Positions 29,301-36,150 of a stretch of 64,000 nucleotides of DNA are shown one piece after another (positions within the stretch are counted from its first letter, which is position 1; the number at the start of each line of letters is the position of its first letter). The stretch comes from Prevotella merdae (GTDB lineage Bacteria > Bacteroidota > Bacteroidia > Bacteroidales > Bacteroidaceae). A program made the translations under genes and the position numbers. The DNA is taken from NCBI RefSeq assembly GCF_900290275.1, contig NZ_LT985325.1, positions 72,765 through 136,764 of the forward strand. The letters run 5' to 3'. The notes beneath the pieces were generated by a model. The model did not search any database. It saw only the letters and a program-made list of their open reading frames with translations, and was not told the origin of the DNA.

Positions 29301-30066
29301 CGAACCGTTGAAGATAGACGAGTCGAAGAGTTTGCGTGTTGCTGTATATATCGAGCAGAATGAGATAACTGTTCCTCTTGGATACGACCGTGGACCTGCA
29401 CGTAGTGGACGTGGCGACCTTTACTCTTCGGATGGTGTTACATGGACAACAATGGAAGATTCGGGTTCGGAAGTAGATGCCAACTGGAATATAGCTATTG
29501 GTCTGAGTCCTTACTCTAACACTCTGCCAGGTACACAGCCTAAGGCACCTCGCAAGACTCTTAGCTTCACTCCTAAGTGTACAGCAGGCAATGCAGTTAC
29601 ATTCAAGTCGGTAAAGGCCAACAATGCCGCTTCGTCTGACAAGAATGTGTTTGGCGGATACAATGTTTATCGTAATGGCGACAAACTTAATGCTGAGACA
29701 ACAACCGACACAGTCTTCGTTGATAACGAGTCGGTTAACGAGAAGTACTTGTCTTACCAGGTATCTGCTGTATATTCACTCACAGGCGAGAAGTTCTCTA
29801 ACAAGGTTACCATTGTTGCAAGTGGCATCAATGGTGTAAGTGGCGAGAGTGGCGTTAAGGTTAAGACTGTTGGCAGCTGTCTGATTGTGCTTGGAGCACA
29901 TCAGGGTGATGTTATTGCAGTATATTCTGCCGACGGTAAGCAGCAGTCAAGTGTTATAGCAACCGATGACTACAGTCAGTCTATCGACCTATCTTCTGTT
30001 TCGGCAGGTGTATATGTGGTTAAGGTTGGACGCGATACATTCAAGTTGAGCGTGTCGGCAAAGTAG
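23314..30066 (+). CDS. Giant modular secreted protein (FN3-like, choice-of-anchor J, propeller-like, T9SS C-terminus)
   Basis: 2,250 residues. After a signal-like N-terminus the modules are, by approximate residue: choice-of-anchor J (95-275); FN3-like (~299); second anchor J/MAM-like (362-510); carboxypeptidase-regulatory-like (538-610); propeller-like region (656-900); FN3 (~996); module A (1089-1246); FN3 (~1250); second propeller-like region (1350-1586); FN3 (~1588); third anchor J (1682-1808); FN3 (~1825); module A' (1914-2066); FN3 (~2115); T9SS-type C-terminal domain (2173-2250, ending FKLSVSAK). The six FN3-like units each open with G[YF][ND][IV]YR[ND]G. A and A' are paralogous (DGS..GG.F.AG..W.A.DL). 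Adhesin or carbohydrate/protein-binding function is inference. It shares an operon with the M6 protease and ends at an intrinsic terminator. Confidence 0.85.
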   Translation: MRPNKISALVLAALSCGVVAASVGGFVNNQRKKATNAEKVRPTQGLTDMAPISRANYTPLKAEGNNGVPYGLQLDGINDRNVNISWISPEPIDGYFDDFEGHTDFEINSAGSIGWTYIDADNQNTYTWQACVFPNQGQKMAFIVMNPSQTSPATDENPNYMPHSGKKMLVDFCTVDSKNNDYIISPELSFDADFQISFWARSYKTDGTMSPERVRVGYSTTGKRPSDFKFVSEEPYVELPAEWTLVKYTIPKEAKYVTINCVSDDAFMLLIDDIFIGTNKVRPASRVVARAAATNPVVGFNIYRNGEKITTKPVDEVKFSDNVPDYGDYTYTVTAVQQDGKESAASEPLKVNVPDTRMLPFEDSFDDWTMHEDMWSTELLDGTQESHWSIDYYEYGLVDPAATYRWSTTNNYNEALNTRELRTADRANTVLRFQLRLRNSENVTTDYLTVEVTSDGGKTWKEVNTFDNSNGTFEWTTFQYDLGKYLDSDLFKVRFRAHGANAKWINYWYVDDVKVWTPVWTSAKLNLSSASEGNIANCDVTLTADNGAVVKAKTDASGNINLDKIEEGDYTVYIVRDGYNIYKAQWNIKSGAANTFNAKLTKPAVSLSATSIVADMAAEDNMVKKFSLTNNGDGDLVWHLGNKPKAGSGNAATRWEIQPSFTASGDLQQSIAFDGEFYYTTSSIELGKFWKYDRNGKFIEQFNIPEMYYALYDLTWDGRYFYGSDHSNRLFKLDFDNRRVVDVITVASQPSLQITHCSYDPDLDAFWVGGFTTIGLISKKGEQMSNFMSFSSSESVSVYGSAYDNVSPGGPYLWLADMTSESTEQIDKVLIRQYNLNTMKLTAEKHSLTDAPGYVLGSANSGVNYVCGIFASTDVVPGKLTLMGTLNQMPNLIFRYTLCETDKWLGLSPKHGTLAPGATQEFDVNLNALEAKNGDSYSTSAVLQTNPQMDDQTINFKLNAISESATPRPQQLQATAGKASVALTWKKGNGSAVADGYNIYRNGNKVNAEPVKELAYTDRQLVYGTYIYKVSAVYGSKESAMSDSLSTFVKDGAQYYAPVSVMSTIDGNKNVHLNWKSPLAGSADAATMSWADGSHEDDLGFADGGVFYAGAQWDATDLVAYRNKRVSAVAVQIVNPVNYIAVLIQKDGETIYKKAYKGELMYDGTMTEIPVEDDIRIEPGHKYLFGLQLMNDAGVQPLGIDGNKAVVGKSNMLSTDGKKWYSASISGIDGNFNISVKLNGATETEEQPVGYNVYRDGVKVNASTVSGTTYDDVLTNTGIHSYTITSVYADGGESQPSEPTSVEAYEVNDKTAPHNLNAIVTRNRQVSLRWDNPTVGNAQTFTADIERRPVTTEAGYPEFVRSFYGPKSGMATATDGKYVYISIYNEDGRIDKYDLMGNFVASYKIENIEGIRNLAYDGEWLYVADNTTKIHRVDITTMKNVEDIAISEYSRHLAFVPTLDGGNGGFEVGDWQSSIYVAKNGSKLGTGPIYKGASGTAYANGKIYAFEQGNDANKYTIGIYDFATGERTGSIDMGKYVEIDDIASVSAGGMSSFISNDGITYMLLSLQRQGKPTEFVVLDLGGLQTVAGYNVYRNGEKRNTETLTRRYFSETEEKEGSYNYTVETVYINGETSSQSVSAQAIIFPTGEAKQPVNVAAKQSTYGYNVLLTFADPDMHINASKVDNFDDMTVGNEAYAVSHESYKSNWKVASDQSFSGSNSIVAPKHTAAFGVIKAEGMKYLRLAVRNDDDHNGNGELDVYYSNGGTNRENFIRLQSYSTTESWQDVLCELPAGVEYVAIATEDALTAQYVDDIALYTSLPQTNLEGFDIYRNGKKINDVPVNGIAYVDHNLLPGKYEYQVALVTQTAAVSEKTAPMSVDVYYDNGSLAPTNLTVNQTADGNKLSWQFPALSEPIYLRWHDGSNYKAGGLTNGGAFFAGANWFASDLKGYGNLALSDVEVYINQIPEALFLLVYENNTLVRQQFVPTLKQYSFNTIHLDEPLKIDESKSLRVAVYIEQNEITVPLGYDRGPARSGRGDLYSSDGVTWTTMEDSGSEVDANWNIAIGLSPYSNTLPGTQPKAPRKTLSFTPKCTAGNAVTFKSVKANNAASSDKNVFGGYNVYRNGDKLNAETTTDTVFVDNESVNEKYLSYQVSAVYSLTGEKFSNKVTIVASGINGVSGESGVKVKTVGSCLIVLGAHQGDVIAVYSADGKQQSSVIATDDYSQSIDLSSVSAGVYVVKVGRDTFKLSVSAK

Positions 30067-30093
30067 TTTGTTGACAATATTATTAATAAAAAA

Positions 30094-30123
30094 GCCAGTC
30101 GCAATCAAGCGGCTGGCTTTTTT
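30094..30123 (+). terminator. Intrinsic terminator after the giant secreted protein
   Basis: GCCAGTCGC (30094-30102) pairs with GCGGCTGGC (30109-30117) with one G-T wobble. A-rich on the left and T-rich on the right, so it can also serve folA on the opposite strand. Confidence 0.85.
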
Positions 30124-30191
30124 AATAAATAATAATATAAACAGAAATCGTTTGTGATGTATTATTTTTATTTATATCGTTTCAGTAGTCT

Positions 30192-30668
30192 TTACTTCAC
30201 ATAATCAACAAAGGCATATGCCTGATTATGTTTCTCGTCTGTGGTATGTTCTTCGCGCTTTTCCTCATGCCATCCCTTGTATTCTGGGAAGTAGGCATCA
30301 GCTTGCTTTGGTGTGTCGTGTATTTCTGTAAGACACAAACGGTCGGCTATAGGCAAAGCCTGCTCGTACACACTTGCTCCACCTAGTATATATATATCCT
30401 CATCCGAAGAGCAATGGCCTATAGCCTCTTCAAGTGAGTTGTAGGTATCGCAACCAGGAAATTCGCTTTGCGTGCGACTAATCACTATGTTGCGTCTGTT
30501 TGGCAATGCGCCTTTAGGAAGCGACTCAAACGTGCGACGTCCCATAATGATAGTGTTGCCCGTTGTAAGTGCCTTAAATCTTTTAAGGTCGTTGGGCAAC
30601 CAATATAGCAATTTGTTCTCGAAGCCGATTGCGCGGTTGGCAGCAACGGCGGCAATTATTGTTATCAT
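30192..30668 (-). CDS. folA: Dihydrofolate reductase
   Basis: 158 residues, the standard length. Reduces dihydrofolate to tetrahydrofolate with NADPH in the cytoplasm. The motifs are IIAAVAANRAIGF, WLPNDLKRFK with the catalytic acid D27, the NADPH-binding IIMGRRTFESLP, and IYILGGASVYEQAL. It lies 84 bases downstream of thyA on the same strand; thyA produces dihydrofolate and FolA regenerates the cofactor, so the pairing is functionally expected. The gap between them contains a 14-bp tandem repeat. Confidence 0.97.
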   Translation of the reverse strand: MITIIAAVAANRAIGFENKLLYWLPNDLKRFKALTTGNTIIMGRRTFESLPKGALPNRRNIVISRTQSEFPGCDTYNSLEEAIGHCSSDEDIYILGGASVYEQALPIADRLCLTEIHDTPKQADAYFPEYKGWHEEKREEHTTDEKHNQAYAFVDYVK

Positions 30669-30671
30669 ATC

Positions 30672-30734
30672 CTTAATTCCTAATTCGTAAGTCTTAACTC
30701 CTAATTCTTAACTCCTAATTCTTAACTCCTAATT
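30672..30734. repeat. 14-bp tandem repeat between thyA and folA
   Basis: Three perfect adjacent copies of CTTAACTCCTAATT (30693, 30707, 30721) and one diverged copy at 30672. It would be transcribed in a thyA-folA message. Similar 'aattaggagttaag' strings are common in Bacteroidales intergenic DNA. Confidence 0.85.
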
Positions 30735-30752
30735 CGTTTAATCTCAGAGCGG

Positions 30753-31547
30753 TTAAACGCTTACTGTTGCTGCAATGTGTGGCCATGGATCGTACCCCTC
30801 AAGTTCGAAGTCTTCGTACTTAAAGTCGAATAGGTTCTTAACATCAGGGTTTATCTTCATAGTAGGCAGCTTACGTGGAGTGCGTGTAAGTTGCAGCTTA
30901 GCCTGTTCAAGGTGGTTAAGATAAAGGTGTGTATCACCAGTAGTATGGATAAACTCACCCGGTTTCAGTCCGCATACCTGAGCCATCATCTGCAACAGCA
31001 AAGCATACGATGCAATATTGAATGGCACACCAAGGAAGGTATCTGCAGAACGTTGGTATAGTTGAAGTGACAGCTTACCGTCGGCAACATAGAACTGAAA
31101 TAGACAATGGCAAGGAGGAAGAGCCATTTGTTCCACTTCTGCAGGATTCCAAGCCGATACAATCATACGGCGTGAGTCGGGATGATTCTTAATCATATCA
31201 AGCACATTCTGTATCTGGTCAATAGTGCCACCGTTATAGTCGGGCCATGAACGCCACTGATGACCATATACCGGACCAAGGTCTCCATTCTCGTCAGCCC
31301 ATTCATTCCAAATGCGTACATCATGTTCCTGCAAATACTTTACATTTGTGTCGCCACGCAGAAACCACAACAATTCGTATATGATAGACTTGAGATGCAG
31401 TTTCTTTGTTGTAAGAAGTGGAAAACCATCGGCAAGATCAAAGCGCATTTGGTTGCCAAACACGCTCTTGGTGCCCGTACCAGTACGGTCGGTCTTTGTT
31501 GCACCCTCTGTCAGGATGCGGTTTAAAAGGTTGAGATATTGTTGCAT
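30753..31547 (-). CDS. thyA: Thymidylate synthase
   Basis: 264 residues, identical in length to the E. coli enzyme. It methylates dUMP to dTMP using methylene-tetrahydrofolate. [11 protein letters not shown] is the phosphate-binding loop, PPCHC carries the catalytic cysteine C146, and [11 protein letters not shown] and NIASYALL are also conserved. A -7 box lies 34-41 bases upstream on the minus strand. It probably shares a transcript with folA. Confidence 0.97.
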   Translation of the reverse strand: MQQYLNLLNRILTEGATKTDRTGTGTKSVFGNQMRFDLADGFPLLTTKKLHLKSIIYELLWFLRGDTNVKYLQEHDVRIWNEWADENGDLGPVYGHQWRSWPDYNGGTIDQIQNVLDMIKNHPDSRRMIVSAWNPAEVEQMALPPCHCLFQFYVADGKLSLQLYQRSADTFLGVPFNIASYALLLQMMAQVCGLKPGEFIHTTGDTHLYLNHLEQAKLQLTRTPRKLPTMKINPDVKNLFDFKYEDFELEGYDPWPHIAATVSV

Positions 31548-31580
31548 TGTTGAGATATTATTTATTTTTAAGGGCTAAAC

Positions 31581-31588
31581 CAAAGATA
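31581..31588 (-). promoter_or_regulatory. -7 box (TATCTTTG) for thyA
   Basis: TATCTTTG on the minus strand, with a TTTG 16 bases upstream. The spacing is slightly short. Confidence 0.5.
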
Positions 31589-31613
31589 ATACAGGCTTAA
31601 AGCCCAAACAGTT

Positions 31614-33047
31614 TTATTCTATTACGGTGCTTTCCGTCTCAGGCACATGACTACTCTTTATGCGCCATTCTTGCGGATAGAGATTGTTGGCACGGTTGCC
31701 AATATTTTTCTCAAATCCAATAGGAGTGCCCTTGTATGTTATAAGCACAAAACCACGTGGAGTATCGTCGGGTAGAGTAGCCGCTTCCTTTCTTAGATAG
31801 TTGATGGCATCGGCATATCCCAGTTCCACATGTGGATAAGCATCTTTGTCAATGAGTCGTGACAGGGCAACCGATTGGTCGGGAATGACATCCTTGCCCT
31901 TTTCCGTGCCAAGGCACACGCCAGCATGTATCACTTTTAATGCTTTAGCAGCATCATCGTACACGTCAGCCCATCTTGACGGAATGGCGTATATCCTTTC
32001 TGTAGTACGTCGTATGGCAAAGTCGGCGGCATTGGTCAGAGGTATGTTTACATTTGCAAGTTGCTGCTTGCTGTTTGGTTTGCCAGCCTTCTTCTTGTCC
32101 TTCTTCTGTTTCTTTTTGTCCGAACAGTTTTCGTTGTAGCTATTGTCACCATTGTCGTGCTTTCGCAATACTGCAAGAAACAGACCTTCGCTACGGCTTA
32201 TGCCAGGCATAAATCTATATACAGGAGCTTTGCCAACTACTGCTGGCGTGATATTCCATTCGGGTTCAATAGGAATCTCTACAAAGTCGGCACCCAGTTC
32301 GCTTGCTATCCATTCCACATTCTCCTCGTCCTCGTGTGCGTTGAAGGTACATGTAGAGTATATAAGCAACCCGCCCGGACGCAGACAATGCCATATGTCG
32401 CTTACAATCTCGCGTTGAAGCTGCCAGCAGTTTTCTACATTCTGCAAGCTCCACTCTTCTCTTGCTCCATCATCTTTTCTGAACATACCTTCGCCAGAAC
32501 ATGGAACGTCGGCAAGTATAGCGTCGAATATAAGGCGCGACTTGCGATAGTCGCGTGGATAGTTATTTGTCACCACCACATCCTCATGCCCAAATTTCTG
32601 CAAATTCTCGCTTAATATTTGTGCACGAGTACGCATAGGTTCGTTGCTGAACAGCAGCGAACCCTCAGGCAAGGCTGCACGCAAGGCAGTAGACTTGCCA
32701 CCTGGTGCGGCACATAAGTCAAGCATTGTTACGGGTTGATGTATAAGGTTGCGCACCACATTATCGACAAACATCGAGCCTGCCTCTTGCACATAGTAGG
32801 CACCTGCATGCAGCAGAGGGTCGAAAGTGAAGTTAGGGCGACTCTTTAGATATCGTCCAGTCTCCTTACACCAAGGCACAACTACGTCGTATAGTGCACT
32901 TGTTGCATCCTTGCCTTGTGCCTTGAATGGGTTTAGGCGTATGCTTGTTGGTGTGGTCTCGGCATCCAGTCCAGCCTTTAAACGGCTGTATAGACCGTCG
33001 CCAAGTAGTTGTCGTGTGTATTGCTCAAAGTCTATTGGAAGATTCAT
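31614..33047 (-). CDS. rRNA cytosine-C5 methyltransferase, RsmF/NOL1-NOP2-Sun type
   Basis: 477 residues. The SAM-binding motif DLCAAPGGKST and the two catalytic cysteine motifs DVPCSGEGMFRK and IYSTCTFNAHEDEENV are unmistakable for m5C RNA methyltransferases. The C-terminal third (from ~residue 330) matches the extra PUA-like/FAU region found in RsmF-type enzymes, following a lysine-rich linker (KKQKKDKKKAGK). The likely substrate is 16S rRNA; exact base not determinable. A TAACTTTG -7 box lies 30 bases upstream. It is 66 bases from thyA but thyA has its own promoter. Confidence 0.9.
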   Translation of the reverse strand: MNLPIDFEQYTRQLLGDGLYSRLKAGLDAETTPTSIRLNPFKAQGKDATSALYDVVVPWCKETGRYLKSRPNFTFDPLLHAGAYYVQEAGSMFVDNVVRNLIHQPVTMLDLCAAPGGKSTALRAALPEGSLLFSNEPMRTRAQILSENLQKFGHEDVVVTNNYPRDYRKSRLIFDAILADVPCSGEGMFRKDDGAREEWSLQNVENCWQLQREIVSDIWHCLRPGGLLIYSTCTFNAHEDEENVEWIASELGADFVEIPIEPEWNITPAVVGKAPVYRFMPGISRSEGLFLAVLRKHDNGDNSYNENCSDKKKQKKDKKKAGKPNSKQQLANVNIPLTNAADFAIRRTTERIYAIPSRWADVYDDAAKALKVIHAGVCLGTEKGKDVIPDQSVALSRLIDKDAYPHVELGYADAINYLRKEAATLPDDTPRGFVLITYKGTPIGFEKNIGNRANNLYPQEWRIKSSHVPETESTVIE

Positions 33048-33076
33048 CTTTTCTATGCAATAATTGTTATGTGGTG

Positions 33077-33084
33077 CAAAGTTA
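33077..33084 (-). promoter_or_regulatory. -7 box (TAACTTTG) for the rRNA methyltransferase
   Basis: TAACTTTG on the minus strand, 30 bases upstream of the start codon. Confidence 0.6.
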
Positions 33085-33164
33085 GTTATAATATTTTATA
33101 ACTTACTCTGAAAGGTATTATAAAAAAATATCCAAACTTATTCTTTAATTAGCCAATTTTGCAC

Positions 33165-33172
33165 TATCTTTG
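33165..33172 (+). promoter_or_regulatory. -7 box (TATCTTTG) for the sulfatase gene
   Basis: TATCTTTG 61 bases before the start codon. It is divergent from the methyltransferase promoter 80 bases away. Confidence 0.6.
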
Positions 33173-33232
33173 TAAATTATAATAATAACAGATACAATAT
33201 ACTAAAACTAATATACTATAAAACAACAAACT

Positions 33233-34816
33233 ATGGAGCAACAAGTAAAGAACTTAATTGCAGTTTCGCTTCTTGCACCTATCGCCGCACAGTCGGCAAT
33301 GGCTGCCAAGAAACCTAAAAACACAGACCCAACACGTCCTAACGTTATCATCATCCTTGCCGATGACCTTGGTTATGGCGATTTGGGATGCTATGGTGCC
33401 AAGAATGTGCAGACACCTAACGTAGACCGTCTTGCTCAGCAAGGTATACGCTTTACAGATACACATGCTGTAGCTGCAACAAGTACCCCTTCGCGCTATT
33501 CAATCCTTACTGGTGAGTATGCTTGGCGTCGTCCTGATACCGACATCGCAGCTGGTAATGCTGGCATGATTATCAAGCCTGGACAGTATACTATGGCTGA
33601 TATGTTCAAGAGTTGTGGCTATCGTACTTGCGCTATTGGCAAGTGGCATTTAGGACTTGGAGAGACTCAGGGCACACAGGACTGGAATGCACAGATACCT
33701 ATGAACCTGGGTGACATCGGTTTCGACCATCATTATATTATGGCTGCTACTGCCGACCGTGTGCCATGTGTGTTTATTAATGATGGAACGGTAGCCAATT
33801 ACGACCCGTCGTCTCCTATCGAGGTTAGCTATAAGGAGAACTTCCCTGGCGAGCCTACTGGCAAGGACAACCCAGAATTGTGCTATAACCTACAGTCGAG
33901 TGTTGGCCACAACCAGTCTATTGTCAATGGCATCGGTCGTATTGGATATATGCGTGGTGGCGGCAAGGCATTGTGGAAGGACGAGAACATTGCCGACTCG
34001 ATAACAACACATGCCATCGACTTTATCAAGGAGAACAAGGACCGTCCATTCTTTATGTACTTTGCCACAAACGATGTGCATGTACCTCGTTTCCCACACC
34101 AGCGTTTCCGCGATAAGAGTGGAATGGGATTGCGTGGCGATGCTATTGTGCAGTTCGACTGGTCGGTAGGTCAGATTATGGAGACTCTTGACAAACTCGG
34201 TATTGCCGATAATACAATCATCTTGTTGTCAAGCGATAATGGTCCTGTAGTTGATGATGGTTATAAGGATCGTGCAGAGGAGTTGCTCAATGGTCATAAG
34301 CCTGCTGGTCCTTGGCGTGGCAACAAGTACAGCGCATTTGAGGGTGGCACCCAGGTACCTGCCATTGTACGTTGGCCTAAGGCGATAAAGGGTGGTCAGA
34401 CATCAAATGCCCTTACATCGCAGATCGACTGGATGGCATCGCTTGGAAGCATTATCGGTGCACGTGTACCTCAGGGTGGAGCTCCTGATAGTCAGAACTA
34501 TGCGGCAACTCTTACTGGTGCCAACACAACCGATCGTCCTTACGTTATAGAGCTTGCCTACAATCATGTGCTGTCTGTACGCACCAACGAGTGGAAGTAT
34601 ATTGAGCCAAGTGATGGTCCGAAGCTACTTGATTGGGCGCCTAAGACAGAGACTGGTAGCGACCCACAGCCGCAGTTGTACAATATAAAGAAGAGTCAAT
34701 GGGAGTCGGAGAGCGTTGCTGCTCAGCATCCACAGATTGTATACGACATGCAGAACATTTTGCGTCACGAACGCGAGAAGAGCGAGAAGCACTCGTTCTT
34801 TGTTCCTGGTGTATAA
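33233..34816 (+). CDS. Sulfatase of the serine type (arylsulfatase family S1)
   Basis: 527 residues. A signal-like N-terminus ends near AMAAK (residue ~25). Metal ligands D44-D45 lie in IILADDLGYGDLG. The nucleophile motif is S84-T85-P86-S87-R88, the [CS]-x-P-x-R signature in its serine form, and GYRTCAIGKWHLG is the second sulfatase signature. Serine-type enzymes are matured to formylglycine by the radical-SAM anaerobic maturase anSME, which is not in this window. The substrate may be a mucin or host-glycan sulfate ester, but that is inference. It has its own promoter, and a large imperfect inverted repeat follows it. Confidence 0.92.
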   Translation: MEQQVKNLIAVSLLAPIAAQSAMAAKKPKNTDPTRPNVIIILADDLGYGDLGCYGAKNVQTPNVDRLAQQGIRFTDTHAVAATSTPSRYSILTGEYAWRRPDTDIAAGNAGMIIKPGQYTMADMFKSCGYRTCAIGKWHLGLGETQGTQDWNAQIPMNLGDIGFDHHYIMAATADRVPCVFINDGTVANYDPSSPIEVSYKENFPGEPTGKDNPELCYNLQSSVGHNQSIVNGIGRIGYMRGGGKALWKDENIADSITTHAIDFIKENKDRPFFMYFATNDVHVPRFPHQRFRDKSGMGLRGDAIVQFDWSVGQIMETLDKLGIADNTIILLSSDNGPVVDDGYKDRAEELLNGHKPAGPWRGNKYSAFEGGTQVPAIVRWPKAIKGGQTSNALTSQIDWMASLGSIIGARVPQGGAPDSQNYAATLTGANTTDRPYVIELAYNHVLSVRTNEWKYIEPSDGPKLLDWAPKTETGSDPQPQLYNIKKSQWESESVAAQHPQIVYDMQNILRHEREKSEKHSFFVPGV

Positions 34817-34890
34817 AAACAAATAATGATCATCGTAAGTAGTGTATTTCACTAAGTAAGTATTTATCTTTATATATGAACGGCAATCTG

Positions 34891-34978
34891 TAGGAGGGTA
34901 TGGCATCCCTGCCATACCTACTCTGCCATGATTGTACAGCCAATTTAGAGGGTATGGCAAGGATGCCATACCCTCCTA
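34891..34978. terminator. Large nested inverted repeat between convergent genes
   Basis: Arms at 34891-34920 and 34947-34978 match with about two mismatches (AGGAGGGTATGGCATCC and its complement). Each arm can also fold on itself (GGTATGGC/GCCATACC). It lies between the convergent sulfatase and menE genes and probably terminates both. Confidence 0.7.
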
Positions 34979-35029
34979 CTATATGTAAAGATAATTCAGA
35001 ACTGTTACTTACCATAAATGAATACGTAT

Positions 35030-36010
35030 TCATTTAATCATGTAGTCAGAAGCAATACGCATAGCTTCTGCTCTTGCCGGTTTGCCGGTTTCTGTCTGTG
35101 GCAAACGTTCTACGCAGATATAGGCATGTGGTTGCTCGTATTTTGACAGCCATTCACGGCACAGCTCCTTTATTGGCTCAATGTCGTTGCATTCGGCCAA
35201 TAACACAATTGTCTCGCCAAACTTCTCGTCGGCACGCTTAGTTATAATAAGTGGCACATCGGTATGGGCTTGCAGTTTGGCTTCTATCTCCTCAATCTGC
35301 ATTTTTATTCCACCGCTGCACACCACGTTGTCGCGTCGTCCGCGTATACGAAAGCGTCGCCCGTCGCTGTCTATCTCGGCAATATCGTTAGTGGTAAGAG
35401 TTGTGGCACACACTTCGGGTGCATTTATCACGAGACATCCATCCTGGTTAAGACTAACATCCACTCCATCGAACGGTGTATACCATTCGCTTGCGTTGGC
35501 ACCACTAAGTCGACGCAAGGCAATATGCGACAGCGTCTCGGTCATGCCGTATGTGCTCCATACCGCATTTGGGAATGTGCGCAGGGTAGCCTCCAATTCG
35601 TGGCTTATAGCTCCGCCTCCAATTATAAGGTGTTTTATCTGTTTGAGCATTCGTAGCTCGTTGTCGGCTTGCAGCGAGTTGTATACCTGCATAGGTACCA
35701 TAGCTGCAAAAGTAGGCACTTCGTCAAGATGTTGCAATGGATGTCCGCAAGGTTCGACACATATAAGCCTTAGATTCCATACCAAGCTTCGCACACATAC
35801 CATCTTGCCTGCAATATAGTCGAGAGGCATACATAGCAGAGCCGTGTCGCCAGGCTGTAATCCAAGGAAGCGGCACGTGATACGGGCCGAAGTCTCCATA
35901 CGGCTTTTCTCTACAAGCATAGGTTTTGGCTTGCCAGTTGATCCGCTTGTATGAACAAGTAGGGTAGGCGAGGGCGACTGCCAGTCGCTAATGAATTGGT
36001 CGAACGTCAT
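35030..36010 (-). CDS. menE: o-Succinylbenzoate-CoA ligase-like AMP-forming enzyme
   Basis: 326 residues. The ANL-superfamily motifs are present: TSGSTGKPKP at residues 21-30, the STYGMTETLSHIAL A5 motif, RIRGRRDNVVCSGG and the catalytic lysine near the end in QTETGKPAR. It lacks the N-terminal ~120 residues of classical acyl-CoA ligases, which is usual for the short MenE found in Bacteroidota. The enzyme activates o-succinylbenzoate for menaquinone synthesis. No other men gene is next to it, so the substrate assignment rests on length and motifs only. Confidence 0.8.
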   Translation of the reverse strand: MTFDQFISDWQSPSPTLLVHTSGSTGKPKPMLVEKSRMETSARITCRFLGLQPGDTALLCMPLDYIAGKMVCVRSLVWNLRLICVEPCGHPLQHLDEVPTFAAMVPMQVYNSLQADNELRMLKQIKHLIIGGGAISHELEATLRTFPNAVWSTYGMTETLSHIALRRLSGANASEWYTPFDGVDVSLNQDGCLVINAPEVCATTLTTNDIAEIDSDGRRFRIRGRRDNVVCSGGIKMQIEEIEAKLQAHTDVPLIITKRADEKFGETIVLLAECNDIEPIKELCREWLSKYEQPHAYICVERLPQTETGKPARAEAMRIASDYMIK

Positions 36011-36072
36011 ATCTTGTTTTGTTTTTATCGATAGTTTGTCTTGGGTGTTGTATTGATACAGCTGTAAGGCTT

Positions 36073-36112
36073 AAAAAAATGCGTATCCTACATCATATTG
36101 TAGAATACGCAT
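36073..36112 (-). terminator. Intrinsic terminator after gpmI
   Basis: A hairpin of about 13 bp (36079-36112; TGCGTATTCTACA with its near-complement) followed on the minus strand by seven T residues. Confidence 0.85.
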
Positions 36113-36150
36113 TAATAGTTATAGCCTAAACGCCGTTAAGCAACGTTTGT

